A DNA stretch of 64,000 bases from positions 7,700,629 through 7,764,628 of the forward strand of contig OY754978.1 of NCBI GenBank assembly GCA_963576475.1, written 5' to 3'. The notes under the pieces are model-generated. The model searched no databases, was not told where the DNA came from, and was given only the letters and a program-made list of their open reading frames with translations. Position 1 is the stretch's first letter. Each line of letters begins with the position of its first letter. The stretch comes from Molanna angustata (lineage: Eukaryota > Arthropoda > Insecta > Trichoptera > Molannidae). Made by a program: the position numbers and the translations under genes. Positions 34,235-45,631 of the stretch are shown here, piece after piece.

Positions 34235-34612
34235 CCCCCTATTCAGTAACTATTGTTACTAAAATAGGAACGTGCTAAAATTGTATATTTTAGATTAACG
34301 GTCTTATTTCAGCGTTATAAAATATCAACTTGGCCTCAATGGAATAGAAACATACCTATATTAGCCGGAACTTTCTTAAAAAATTACTGAATAAGACGTA
34401 TTTTGAATAATTATGAAAATGATGAATATTTCATAATAATTCATAATACGTCCGATTCAGTGACTTTTTAAGAACTTTCCAGCCAAAATAGGTACGTTCC
34501 TATTCCATTTAGTCCAAGTTGATATCTTATAACGTTGAAATAAGACCGTAAATCTAAAATCTACAATGTTAGTACGTTCCTATTTTAGTTACAATAGTTA
34601 CAGAATAGGGGG
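34235..34612. mobile_element. 378-bp foldback MITE, TA target duplication
   Basis: Inverted arms begin CCCCCTATTCAGTAACTATT on the left, with the right arm its near complement; the complementarity runs most of the way to the centre ('aatacgtc' region). TA flanks both ends, as Tc1/mariner elements leave. Confidence 0.8.
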
Positions 34613-34869
34613 TAATGTTTGTAGTACCCAAGTTGTACGAACAAGTCACGCACGCGCACAACTCTGTCCCCAGTCACAGAGACAGTCGAATAGTACCAAT
34701 AGTACCTCTATGTATGTATGTATAGTACAATCCTGACCTTGGGGGCCCACAGCGAGCGGCTACCCGTTGGGGTAGGTTAGATGCACGTCCGCTTCCCACG
34801 CGGACTGGGGTAACCATCAACACTCGTCAACCGGAACTTGTTATATTTATTTATTAACATATTGTAGTT

Positions 34870-35632
34870 CTATAAACTATTATAGAGAATGGACTTAGGA
34901 TGAATGCCAGCAAATCAAAGACAATGGTCTTTGAAAAGAGTGAAAGCAGAACAGCGTGTAAAATAAGAGTAGAGAACGAATGGCTCGAGCAAGTCGACGA
35001 ATATGTATACTTGGGAAGCATATTTCAACAGAACGGACGACTCGATAAAGAGATCGAAAGAAGAGTTATGGCAGGAAACAGAGTGAATGGAGCACTAAGA
35101 CCAATTATGAATGATCGCAACATATCAAAGGATGCCAAAGTTGCCATTCATAACGCCATCGTAGTGTCAACCTTGACGTATGCAAGTGAAACCTGGACAT
35201 GGCAGAAGACGCAAGTAGAATAAATGCAGTTGAAATGAGATCGTTAAGAAGGATTTGTAATAGAACGATGTATGACCGGGTAAGAAATGAGGACATAAGG
35301 AAAGATGAAGAAAGATGTCATTACTAGAATGAAAGTGAACACATTGAGATGGTTTGGTCACATGGGGAGAATGAATGAGGAGCTTCTGACGAAGAAGATA
35401 TACAGACCGGAAAGGAATGGAATGAGAGGTCGGGGACGCCCAAGAAAGGGATGGCACGACCATGTGAACGAAATTTTGAAAGACGGAAATGTTAGAAGTT
35501 TGAGCAATAGACAAACATATATGAGACGATGCATAAATGTGGACGGGGCGAGGGATGCGTGCCAGGATAGAAAAATGTGGCGTTCGGTTCTCTCTGCCTA
35601 CCTCGCAAGGGACATGGCGTGATGGTATGTAT
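34870..35632 (+). mobile_element. RTE-like LINE fragment, longest plus-strand copy
   Basis: Codes for the C-terminal part of the reverse-transcriptase protein: LRMNASKSKTMVF, VDEYVYLGSIFQQNGRLDKE, VVSTLTYASETWTWQK, then after a small deletion and frameshift EMRSLRRICNRTMYDRV, NTLRWFGHMGRMNEE, GRGRPRKGWHDHVNEILKDG and KMWRSVLSAYLARDMA, ending in ATGT repeats. Dead because of the frameshifts at about 35215 and 35300. Confidence 0.85.
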
Positions 35633-35652
35633 GTATCAGTAGCGGAATTGCT

Positions 35653-35831
35653 TATAGAAGCTGAAAATCTTGGCTTGCCTAGAATATTATATTAAGAAAT
35701 TCAAGAACTAATATAGAAGCCGAAAATCTTGGCTTGCCTATGAATATTATGTTAAGAAATTCAACAACTAATATAGAAACCGAAAATCTTGGCTTGCCTA
35801 TGAATATTATGTTAAGAAGTTCAAGAACTAA
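35653..35831 (+). repeat. 59/60-bp tandem repeat, 3 copies
   Basis: Three copies of 'gaaaatcttggcttgcct' plus 'gaatattat.ttaagaa.ttcaa.aacta' directly after the LINE tail. Confidence 0.9.
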
Positions 35832-36092
35832 TAGTAATTTATTTGTTTATAGCTACCATACTACAAGGTTAAAAATTTAACCGTATGTAGATACATCGCT
35901 TTACAGGGCCACAAATGTAGATAATATTTTGGCATATCATTTTAAAAATATTTGTATGGCTTATGGAATGAACAACAACGCTAAAAAACATGAATATTTC
36001 GACATTTCCCTATTTTCTTTCAGGGTTTGCCCAGTTCAAAGGTTCTAGTGTCGCCCCTGGTATGTATGTATGTAGACTGTTATACTTAAGGT

Positions 36093-36810
36093 TTGGAATT
36101 ATTGTGGTCGTGTTGCGGATACAGATGGCTTGATAATTATTTTGTTATATTATTTTATTTTTATTTGTTGGTAAATTCACAGAATATATTACATAATGAT
36201 GCAGGTATAATAATTGGCGGTACCCTGCGACATCAATTGTCTTCCCTAACAATAGCCCCGAATATAATGTTTAAACTGTTTATATTGGTATTAACCTTGG
36301 CCTTCGTAAATATTTTAAAATATATTGATTCTGTTGTTGGTTCAGGTAATTTCGGTTTTAACTTTCATAATTTTATTCTTTTAATCTGTACCTAGTTCAA
36401 AAAACACAATACATCACTACCAAATATTTATGAAAAACATTGGTTTTAACCACACTTAAAAGATAACAATAAACCAATAAATACAATATTATTTACCTTT
36501 CGAATTTTACTGCTGTCGTTTTCTTTTGTTACAGACCTAATGGACACAGGGGACTACAACCAGTAACCCAACTACTTTCATTGTATTAAAACGTAGATTT
36601 GTATAGATTCATTTGCATTATATAATTTATTTTTCAACTGTTCAAAAACCAACATTTTTATACACCTGTTTTGTAAATTTTGTATATAACCACTAGTCTC
36701 AGTCTTGTAAAGTATTATTCTGACGATGTGCCTTGCACGAAACGCGTCGATAATCAAATAAATTGCAATATAACAAATGCCAAGTATTTTTTTTATATTT
36801 GTAATAATAT
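36093..36810 (+). other. Unassigned region with possible signal-peptide ORF
   Basis: An ATG near 36268 starts MFKLFILVLTLAFVNILKYI followed by a GT donor (TCAG|GTAATT), resembling a signal-peptide exon, but no convincing second exon was found. A 'cttgcacgaaacgcgtcga' motif near 36733 is typical of repeat-element ends. Low confidence either way. Confidence 0.2.
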
Positions 36811-36821
36811 ATCTACATACA

Positions 36822-36992
36822 ATGGAGTTCTATCAAGAATTTTCGATCGACAAACTAAACTTAGATATTCTTAATTTTGTAATTCAAAGAAACGCTGGCT
36901 TAATGCCATATCTCTCACGGAGTGGAGATATGGTATGGCATAGAGAACCAAATCTTGAAATACTAACTGATAAATGGAATTGTGTCAAATAA
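36822..36992 (+). CDS. Short ORF, 56 codons, with overlapping poly(A) signal
   Basis: ATG at 36822 (MEFYQEFSIDKLNLDIL...), ending WNCVK and a TAA that is part of AATAAA. The composition (Trp, His, Arg, Pro in its second half) is less AT-driven than chance ORFs here. Not recognised; could be a gene-fragment or repeat-derived exon. Confidence 0.25.
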   Translation: MEFYQEFSIDKLNLDILNFVIQRNAGLMPYLSRSGDMVWHREPNLEILTDKWNCVK

Positions 36993-37114
36993 AACATAAA
37001 TCTAAACAATTATTCAATTATTTAGCAAGTATTTTTTTTTATTTACAATATAAACTCACTTGTTAGTACGAATCAACACATAATAAATGCATTAGTGGCT
37101 AAACGACTAGTGCC

Positions 37115-37235
37115 TGAAATAGTAATCGATTTCGTTCAAATACAGCACGAGCATTTGCATAGTTTATGGAATGTACGAAGATGCACATGTAATGTTCTTG
37201 AAAAACGATATTATGTCCCAAAAATTGGTTGCTTA
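37115..37235 (+). mobile_element. SINE family 3 tail, degenerate
   Basis: 'gatttcgttca', 'gcacgagcatttgcat' and 'gaatgtacgaagatg' match the body of family-3 SINEs; the tRNA-like head is lost. Confidence 0.5.
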
Positions 37236-37799
37236 TTGTCACCGTACATTATGTGCATTGCGCGCGCATATCATTGTATTGTATGCGGGTTACATCGCAT
37301 GCCTCAATACCAAAATATTATACCTTCGTTTTGACAATTGATAAAGAATTCACTAAAACATTCATGCAACTCCAAATATCTTAATAAAACAGATAGTTAT
37401 ACGCCATCGTCATCATCTCACAGCAGGTAGAGTTTGCCAAACGCTACACATTCCTGTCTTGACATAAATAAGTAAAGTACATTCTCTTACATCCTTGTAA
37501 CTTCTAATATTGACTCTTCGATAATTATTATAAATCGCTTAGTGCATTATTTTTATTAATATTTGCTTCTTGTTGTATTTCTTTCAGCTCTATACATTTT
37601 CTAAATTTATGTTTAATTATCATATTAGGACAATTTGTATTAAGAACCTAACGACAAATAATAGCATTATCGTTTTCAATTTAGATCCTTGCATTCATTA
37701 CATAATAACTTTGGTCATTAATTATTTCAATACGCCACAACTATCACAGATCTTTCACTTTTATTTAGATTAAAATATAATATCATTGGAAAAATGGGC

Positions 37800-38020
37800 T
37801 GTGTCGGAGAAACGAGATAACTCCTAAAGAGGGTTTCACAACAACGATCCAAATGGATATGGAATGATGGAGGGCAGAGACTGTAGAGGTCTCCCAAGAG
37901 ACAGTTATATGGACCAGGTGATTAGTGATGTGCGCTATAGCAGCTACCAAGAGATGAAGAGGCTGGCGGACAACAGAGATATGATGTGCAGAAATGGAGT
38001 GCTTGGTGCTCACACATCCT
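37800..38020 (+). mobile_element. LINE fragment, 'RYADD' family (3' end)
   Basis: Encodes in broken frame RGLPRDSYMDQVISDVRYSS, YQEMKRLADNRDM and ends 'cctaggattgtaacc'. Same family as 52515-53460 and 47755-48005 (-). Confidence 0.75.
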
Positions 38021-38074
38021 AGGATTGTAACCATGTACAACAATTCTTGCTAAAAAGGATATGGATGCGTTAGG

Positions 38075-38440
38075 TATTGGTTTTCGAAAGAAAAATTTTC
38101 GGTCCCCTTTGCGATCAAGGCACGTGGAGAATCAGGTACAACCACGAACTACAGAGCCTATTTAAGGAACCAAATATCGTCCAAACGATAAAAATAGGGA
38201 GGCTCCGCTGGTAAGGACACGTGCATCGTATGGAAGATGACCAGATACCAAAAGAATCCTCACATCACGTCCGGAGGGAAGAAGAGGTGTGGGAAGGCCA
38301 AAACTACGATGGATGGATGGAGTCGAGAAGGACCTTCAGATAGACGGTATGCGGAATTGGAGAGAAAAGGCCATGGATAGGGTGCAATGGAGACGATTTC
38401 TTGAGGAGGCCTAGGCCCATCCTGGGGTGTGGAGCCACTG
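38075..38440 (+). mobile_element. LINE fragment, 'KIFGP / GRPKLRW' type
   Basis: Translated in pieces it reads RKIFGPLCDQGTWRIRYN, GRLRW, GHVHRMEDDQIPK, GVGRPKLRWMDGVEKDL and NWREKAMDRVQWRRFLEEA, a typical non-LTR retrotransposon C terminus. Two frameshifts. Confidence 0.75.
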
Positions 38441-38449
38441 ATGATGATG

Positions 38450-38665
38450 TAATGAGATGTAGGGGCCGGCCGAGAAAGAGTTGGAGTGATCATATAAATA
38501 AGATTTTAAGAGATGGGAACGTACAAAGTAAGAATAACATGAGAACACGTATGAAGCAATGTATGGATGTAAATGAGGCAAAACATGTATATCGAGATAT
38601 AAGAGTCTGGCGTTCGGTTCTCTCTGCCTACCCCAAATAATAGGGAAACGGCGTGATGGTATGTG
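38450..38665 (+). mobile_element. RTE-like LINE 3' fragment
   Basis: Reads MRCRGRPRKSWSDHINKILR, MKQCMDVNEAKHVYRD, VWRSVLSAYPK and ends 'ggcgtgatggtatgt'. Confidence 0.75.
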
Positions 38666-38756
38666 CAATATACTTCTTGATCTTGTTATAAATCCAAATT
38701 TATAAATTAGCTTTTCGTTCTTGATCTCATTTCTTCGTATGACTTTCATGTCATAA

Positions 38757-39345
38757 TAATAAATTTGGATTATTTTTATAGCGCCGTTTTTGTGATAACC
38801 TCACCTCAAGGGCGCTTTGAATATAACTATTACAGGTTTTTGTAAGACTCGCGGAAGAAGTGAGTTTTTAGGTGTTTCCTGAATAGTGCTAAGTTGTCGA
38901 TTTGCCTCAGTTCAGGTGGTAGTTTATTCCACGAGGCTGGTCCGGCCACAGCAAAAGCACGATCACCGAAAGATGAAGTGTTGACTCTATTTATTTCAGT
39001 CAACTTGCCAATCACGGATGTGGTGGCTGACCGAAGTGTTTGTTGTCGCTCGTTTACGGTGAGAGGGATGCAGAAGTCTGAAAGATACGTGGGAGCCATG
39101 CCATGGATCGCTTTGAAAGTCAACAAACATAATTTGTACTTGATTCTCTCTGGCACTTTAAGCCAGTGAAGATTTCGTAGATGGTGGGATATGTGTGAGA
39201 ATTTCGCGGCTCCGGTGATTAGTCCGGTAATTATATCCATGATATGGGTAATCACTGGGGTTTTGATTTCGCCGGTCGAACCAGGATTAGGTACTGGTTT
39301 AATTAGGCTATTACAGACCCAGTCATGTCTATGTTTCACTTTCAT
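38757..39345 (-). mobile_element. CR1/L2-like LINE C-terminal ORF (171 codons intact)
   Basis: The minus strand encodes HHLRNLHWLKVPERIKYKLC, LLTFKAIHGMAPTYLSDF, FGDRAFAVAGPASWNKLPPE and FRKHLKTHFF, the hallmark C-terminal block of CR1/L2-type LINEs. The 3' end carries 'gagg' 'cgccgtttttgt'-type sequence shared with 46535-46595 and 48630. The reading frame is unbroken for 171 codons, so this copy is younger than the rest. Confidence 0.85.
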
Positions 39346-39688
39346 ACGTCAAATTAGTCAAAATAACTGCATTAAACATTGAATTTTTATTGAAATCATC
39401 TCCGTTCACTCCATTTCCTGCCTTGATTCGTCACTATTTATTCAATATCAGGTCTTTTATTAATAAATAAATCAATTTTTGCATTCATACTTATCTTTTT
39501 TTCGTAAAAAGTCTAGTCTAGAGAGACCGCAGTTGTACCATGCGTTTTATTATTTGCTGAAGGAGTATTTATTTAAACAATTTAAATAAGTTTTATATAA
39601 TAATGTAATATTATATTATTTAGGTACTTCATTAAAATGTAGGTATCTAAGTATGGTATATTATTAATTTTGTCTATGTATATTTAGA

Positions 39689-39860
39689 TGGGTCGATAGC
39701 ACAGCGGTTAGCGCGTTGGGCTATTAATCCAATGGTCGCAAGTTCGAATCCTGGCACGATCGATTTCGTTCACCTATAGCACAAGCATTTATGCTTAATT
39801 TAGGGAATGTACGAAGATGTACATATATGCACTTGTTTAACAAGGACTAATTCATTTAAA
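39689..39860 (+). mobile_element. tRNA-Thr-like SINE, family 3
   Basis: Head 'gatgggtcgatagcacagcg', B box 'agttcgaatcctgg', body 'caagcatttatgctta', tail 'cttgtttaacaaggac'. Well preserved. Confidence 0.8.
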
Positions 39861-40179
39861 AAATATATAATAATAATAGTTGATAACAACTAAACAGTAA
39901 GGTGTACGATTTTTAATATCTAAGTTTTATTGTTCAAATGATCACCTCGGCACAGGACTTCCTAGTAAGGTGTTCATTGTATCCTATCAATTACAAGATT
40001 TATCAATAAATAATACACAACATGTGTACACACGCTCTTAATTTCTAGCTCCAGTGTGTAATTGTATTTGTAACATCCTCATTTTATTGTCAATAATAAA
40101 TAAATAAAAAAAAAATTGCCAATAACTGCGTAAAAACGTATTTTGTTTTTCTAAAAATTTGCGATGGCAGCCTGTTAAG
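39861..40179. other. No recognised feature
   Basis: AT-rich DNA without recognisable genes or repeats. Confidence 0.35.
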
Positions 40180-40560
40180 AGGGCAAATAAACATTTTGAA
40201 AATGTCTCAAATATGTTAAATATTGTACTTCTAAAAAATACCAAAAATATTGTCTACATTTCTCTACTAAATGTTCGTCAGACAATTTTAAAATTCAGTA
40301 CCTATAAATTTCCCATAATATATTTTTACAGCATTTTTCTAAATTACTCGATAGCTATACGTCGTCTATAAATAATTATTTTATGTGCTTAAAGATTGCG
40401 TTAAATTAAAATGAATGGGCGATAATTTTTGTTCATTTCAAGTCAAGTTTTTTCCGAACAAAAAAAAACTAAAAATCAGCAAATCTTGGTATTTAACTTC
40501 ATAGTGTATTAGGCGATTTATATCATGATTTCAGTCACTAAATTTAGCGTTATATACCCT
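40180..40560 (+). repeat. Dispersed repeat (inverted partner 32085-32500)
   Basis: See partner. It ends near 'agtcactaaatttagcgtta'. Confidence 0.55.
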
Positions 40561-40689
40561 CCTAAAATTATGAAAAATCTTGTGCCATATATAATTAAAA
40601 AAAAAGCTCTACAGATAAAAATTACCTCGCCGCGGAAATAGTACGCTGCTCTAGTGTTGGAAAGGAAAGTCCAGGGATTGTAACCCAGC

Positions 40690-40815
40690 ATTGATTTTTT
40701 TGCGTACCTTAGGGCAGGGCGCGGCGCGCGCCCTTCCAGAACCGTCTATCGATCTGCGCCCCTCCCCCGCGCCCCCCAAGGTGCACGATTATCCGAGGGG
40801 TGTGCAGTGCAAGCA
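40690..40815 (+). other. GC-rich patch
   Basis: A 120-bp island with 'agggcagggcgcggcgcg' and runs of CCCC in otherwise AT-rich DNA. It has an ORF frame but no recognised protein motif; it may be a piece of a DNA element with GC-rich ends. Confidence 0.45.
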
Positions 40816-41329
40816 CTTGCCATTATTATGCATCGCATACTTCCACAATTTTACTACTTCAATTTACACTTTTTCTTACGACAGTCGCTCTTCTTCGGAA
40901 AAAGCCAATCGATGCTTTCTTTATTTATTTATATAACAAAATCCTTCTGACTTCTTGGAAGAAATTAAGCCAGAGAGTGTGTGTGTATGTATGTATATTT
41001 TATTTAGGTGTAAAAAATAAGAAAATTTTCTTACACCTAGTATAAACCAAAGAAAATTACAATTTTGGAAAAAAATTACATAAAAAACAAGAAAATATTA
41101 CAATATTCATCATATACAAAAAAAAACAAAGGAAGCACACAATATTTTAAAATATTAATTCCTTTATGTTGTATTAAATACTTAGGCGACGAAAAGCGGC
41201 AATACCAGATGCTTCCTTCACACATTCTGTATAGTATTATTTCTTTAGTGTAGCATAAAAAGATGAATAAATAGGTAATACATTAAACTTTTTTTTAAAT
41301 AATGAATATGCCCACGTAGTAACAAGTAC

Positions 41330-41470
41330 ATATGTATATACCTCCTCATACATTCCCTAAATTAAGCATAAATGCTTGTGTTATAGGTGAACGAAATCGG
41401 TCGTGGCAGGATATGAACTCGCGACCACTACAAACCCAGAGTGCTAACCGCTTCTCCACCACCTATCATG
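41330..41470 (-). mobile_element. tRNA-Thr-like SINE, family 3, minus copy
   Basis: On + it reads tail to head: 'cattccctaaattaagcat', 'gtgaacgaaatcggtcgtgg', 'gatatgaactcgcgacc', 'gtgctaaccgct'. Confidence 0.75.
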
Positions 41471-41519
41471 CCATTATTTGCGAAATATTTCTTTTCAGTG
41501 CAACGAGCCCCTATAATAA

Positions 41520-41905
41520 CATGTAATATACCACTAAGTCATGTAGGCAGAGAGAACCGAACGCCACATTTCTTTCTTGACACATATCCATCGCCTCGTC
41601 AACGTTCATGAATCGTCTCAAACGTGTTGGTCTGTTGTTCAAGCTTCTTACATTTCCGTCTTTCAGAATATCGTTTACATGGTCGTGCCATCCTTTTCTT
41701 GAGCGCCTCCGACCTCTTAATTCGTTCCTGTCAGCTTTGTATATTTTCTTCGTCAGACGTTCTTCATTCATTTTTTCCAAGTGGACAAACAATCTCAATG
41801 TGTTACTTAACTTTCATTCTATTAATGACATCTTTCTTCATCTTATATTTATCTTTATGTCCTCGTTTCTTACCCTGTCATACATCGTTCTGTTACTAGT
41901 TATTA
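41520..41905 (-). mobile_element. RTE-like LINE fragment
   Basis: Minus strand: MRLFVHLEKMNEERLTKKIY, RRRRSRKGWHDHVNDILKDG, RFMNVDEAMDMCQERNVAFG. The ATGT tail is replaced by unrelated sequence. Confidence 0.8.
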
Positions 41906-41934
41906 GTTTACATAATTAAATATTTAAATCAAAA

Positions 41935-42055
41935 ATAATTTAACAAACTCATTTCATTAAAATGCTAAAAAATTTCCATACAAAATTTGCATACTTTGTG
42001 CAGTGACTTGATAGTGAGGAGTATAACGTTGGCCATAACCCACTTGTTTTACTAT
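41935..42055 (-). mobile_element. MITE family terminal fragment
   Basis: 'tccatacaaaatttgcatac', 'tgacttgatagtgaggagta' and 'acgttggccataacccactt' match the right end of 54513-55056. Confidence 0.65.
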
Positions 42056-42209
42056 TATTTTAGCTCTGTCCTTGATATTATTATTGTCTGTTCTTTTTTA
42101 GGATTTCTCTGTGTTATTATCGTGTTTACACTTATTATGTATGTCCATAATATGTTTAAGATAAATGCCGTATTAGGGGTGTGCATGTACAATGTACCTA
42201 GATTTTATA

Positions 42210-42360
42210 CACATACAATCACGCCATGTCTCTTGCGGGGTAAGCAGTGAGAACCGACCGCCATACTTCTCTATTTTTGTAAATATTCCTGCCTTCCTTT
42301 ACATCCATCCATCGTCTCATACATGCTCGTCGATTGATCAATCCATGCCATTCCTTTCTG
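42210..42360 (-). mobile_element. RTE-like LINE 3' end
   Basis: Minus strand reads RRWMDVKEGRNIYKNREVWR and SVLTAYPARDMA before the terminal 'gcgtga'. The variant sequence suggests a distinct subfamily. Confidence 0.7.
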
Positions 42361-42479
42361 GGATAAAATAATGCATTTTTGACTATGTATCCATTCTTTA
42401 GTACTTCAATGTATATTCTTTTATTTTTTTCATATAATTTAAGTACATATAACATTCAAAATTTACGATTATGATTCCA

Positions 42480-43680
42480 CCGTAGGTGCTATAGGATTTA
42501 TTGTGTTATTTTAAAATGACAAATTTTGAGTGTTCGAGCTTGTCGAATTGAAACCACTTTCAATTTTTTATCTATGGTTTATTCAAAATGACACTTTTCA
42601 CTTTGACATTTCTGTTAACCTTCTAATATAGTTAATTATCCAACTGTTTTTTACGGCAATATTTCAATGTTTGAGTATTTATTTTTACGACGAAATTCAA
42701 AAGATTTAAAAAATATTTTTCACGCTTCAAGTGAGGTCATAAAATAATTTTTCAAGAGTTTTTGTGACAGTTTAAATTTGGAAATTTATTTCAAAGATTT
42801 AAAAAAAAGACATAAATATGGTCAGTTATATATTCAAAATGTTGAAGCAATTAACTGCAAAGGCAGGATATAATATTTGAAAAAAATCACCCCTATGCAG
42901 GGCTGATGAACTAAAGGACCTAGTCATACTGATAAGATAGGTATTATAGAATAGTAGTACCTACAAATTTACAAACACTTTTAACTCTGTCATACACCGT
43001 TATATTGTATACCTACATCGGCATTCATATTATCATATTTCAATATACCAACCATTTAAAAATAAATTTACCTTCACTTTTCATATAAATTATTCGTCAG
43101 TCGTTCATGTTTTATTCTTTCTATGTGGCATTTGTTTTCATAATGATAAAATAACTATAACAAAACTGACGGTGAGAATCATACATTTTATTATTGTGTC
43201 TTTACAAACATCCATTTCCTCTTTTTCTAATGGGTGTTTGTCACAAATAATGATAATACGTTATAAGTGCATATATGGAAAATTTCGTGGGATAAATAAA
43301 ATTATAATAAATTAGGGTGATTTATACAGAGCCATTTTCTTAAATGTCTCCTCACACCAAAGGCGCTAAATTTGTTCTGATAAAATTTGTATAAAATCTG
43401 AGGGTATAATACGATATAAACCTACTCATGAAAATGGCGCTATAATAAAAAAAACATCCAATTTTGTACTTATTATAGGATTGTAAAATCTTTTTGAAGA
43501 TATCTCTTCCAATGTTAGCGTAGGTGTAGACAAACAACATTACAGTTCTTCAAACTTGGCGTGAGCAATTTTTTAAAAAATAAAAATATAAAAAACTTTG
43601 TAATACTTCTACATTACAACTTGCGAATAAGTAATTATTTTTTTATTTATACAATATACGGCACAAGCCATTTAATTGTT
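42480..43680. other. No recognised gene
   Basis: AT-rich. Near 43310-43450 short blocks ('gatttatacagagcc', 'ggcgctaaat', 'ggcgctata') resemble CR1-like LINE ends. Nothing else supported. Confidence 0.4.
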
Positions 43681-43689
43681 ACGATACTA

Positions 43690-44390
43690 ATAATAAATTA
43701 CAAACAGAGATAAAAATATTGAAACAAATAAAAATATAGAAACATAAAAAATATAGATTCAGATAAAAAATAATTAGAGAATAACATAATACATTTAGAC
43801 ATAACCAAGTAGCAAAAATAATACACCAAAATTTAGCTATTAAATATAAATTAATTGACGCGATAAACATAAAACCATATTATGAATATGATCCGATTTC
43901 ATTTTTAGAAAATAATAATATTTCGCTTTATTACGATAAAACAATATTAACTGACCGGTCAATTCAACATAACAGACCCGATTTAATAATACATGATAAA
44001 ATTAAAAAAATAACATATATTTGCGACGTGGCTATTCCAAATTCTAGTAATATTATAAAAACTTTTGATGAAAAAATTAGAAAATACACCTCTTTGGGTA
44101 ACGAGATTAAAAGACTTTGGCATTCTCGTAAAATAATAATATTACCGTTCATTATTTCAGCCACTGGCATTATTCCAAAATCGTTAATCCGTAATTTAGA
44201 AATTATAGATTTATCGAAAAATTTAATAATAAAAATGCAAAAAATGGTAATAATGAATACATGTAGAATTGTTAAAGATTTTTTAAACGTTAATATTCGT
44301 GAATCAGTAGGGTTGTTAGGTAGTATAGAGACCTCCTCAGAGCCTAATCCTTTGATATGTTAAGTATCTGGATGGGTGAACTATTCCCAA
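43690..44390 (+). mobile_element. LINE relic with restriction-like endonuclease (R2/R4-type)
   Basis: An almost continuous frame encodes a C-terminal segment with HNRPDLIIHDK, ICDVAIPNSSN, FDEKIRKYTSLGNEIKRLW and IIPKSLIRNLE. The RPD...DVAIP...EK..KY spacing matches the PD-(D/E)XK restriction-like endonuclease of R2/R4/Dong-type non-LTR elements. Stops upstream show it is dead. Confidence 0.75.
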
Positions 44391-44905
44391 TTGAAAGCTT
44401 GATGATGCGTTTGTTGCATTTTATTTTGCTCTTTTAAATAATTTACAATTTACGCATTGATCTGCTAATTCTTTTGAGGAAGTGTATAATGGTAATAATA
44501 ATAATTGAGTGTTATTATTTGTAGTGCTTAATTGTTATTAATATCATTAGTAAATCGGCCAGCGCCGCTATAAAAAATTAGACACCTTACAAACAGTAAA
44601 AAATAAAATTAACAATAATAATGCTGTAAATATTATAACAAAATTTTAACCAACTGAAAACAAAAACTTTAAAGTGAGCCCAGCTAACACGGATAAAAGA
44701 ATAATTAAAATAAAATTGTTTACACAAAGAAATAAATTTATCAATCAAAGCTTCAATGTACCAATGACAATAAAAAAATAATAATACATAAGAGGGAAAA
44801 CTATTGATGATGAACGCAAGCTCGAAAGCTCTATAACTTATTAGCAAGTTATAAAGTAGAAGTATTACAAAGTTTGTTATATTTTTATTTTTTTTTTACA
44901 TTTAA

Positions 44906-45559
44906 GAGGGTGACTGCTGCCAACGTACCTATTTTTTCAATTTGATATACCATCATTATTACAAAACGAATCATTTAAAAAAAAATAACCTAGTTAGTTT
45001 GGATATTAATGAAGAGAAATATACCTTAACTTTTTGATTATGTTCTGTATATATAGACATTTATCTTAAATTTCTAAAAAAATATAAGATATAGAGCAAT
45101 ATTTTTTTTTATAAATTAAAGAAGAACAAAATACCTGGAAAAATATGATATGACGTTGCATTAATGCATCAGGTTAAGTAAATAAACCAAAAAAACTTTT
45201 ATTACGCAATGGCGCTGAATGGAAAATAAACGTTTTTTAGTTTCATTTACTTAACCTGAAGCATTAGTGCAACGTCACATCATATTTTTCTAGATATTTT
45301 TGTCTTCTTTAATTTAAAAAAAAATATATTACTCTACGCCTTATATTTTATTAAAAATATATGATAAACGTTGAAAATCGGGGTATGCCATTATTTTTCT
45401 ACAAGAATTTAATTATACAGAACATTATCAAAAAGTTAAGGTTGATTTTTGTTTATTAATATCGAAACTATCTAAATTATCTTTTTTCGAAACGATTTGA
45501 TAAGAAATAATGATGGTATATCAAATTGAAAAATAGGTACGTTGGCAGCAGTCCCCCCC
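44906..45559. mobile_element. 654-bp foldback element flanked by TTAA
   Basis: The two halves are inverted copies over almost their whole length; left end GAGGGTGACTGCTGCCAACG, right end complementary to GGGGGGGACTGCTGCC. TTAA lies at 44902-44905 and 45560-45563. No ORF. piggyBac-like target choice. Confidence 0.85.
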
Positions 45560-45631
45560 TTAAAGTAATTACGAACAAATATTATGATAAAAAATATCAT
45601 ACTATTTTTCGTTTTATTTATTATAATCCGC

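Noticed and set aside
36093..36395. 100-codon ORF as a secreted protein gene
   Set aside because: The signal-peptide-like part is suggestive, but no second exon or family could be supported, and nearby sequence looks repeat-derived.
44587..44847. Hydrophobic minus-strand ORF
   Set aside because: Phe/Ile/Tyr-rich ORFs arise by chance in AT-rich DNA; no motif or gene context.
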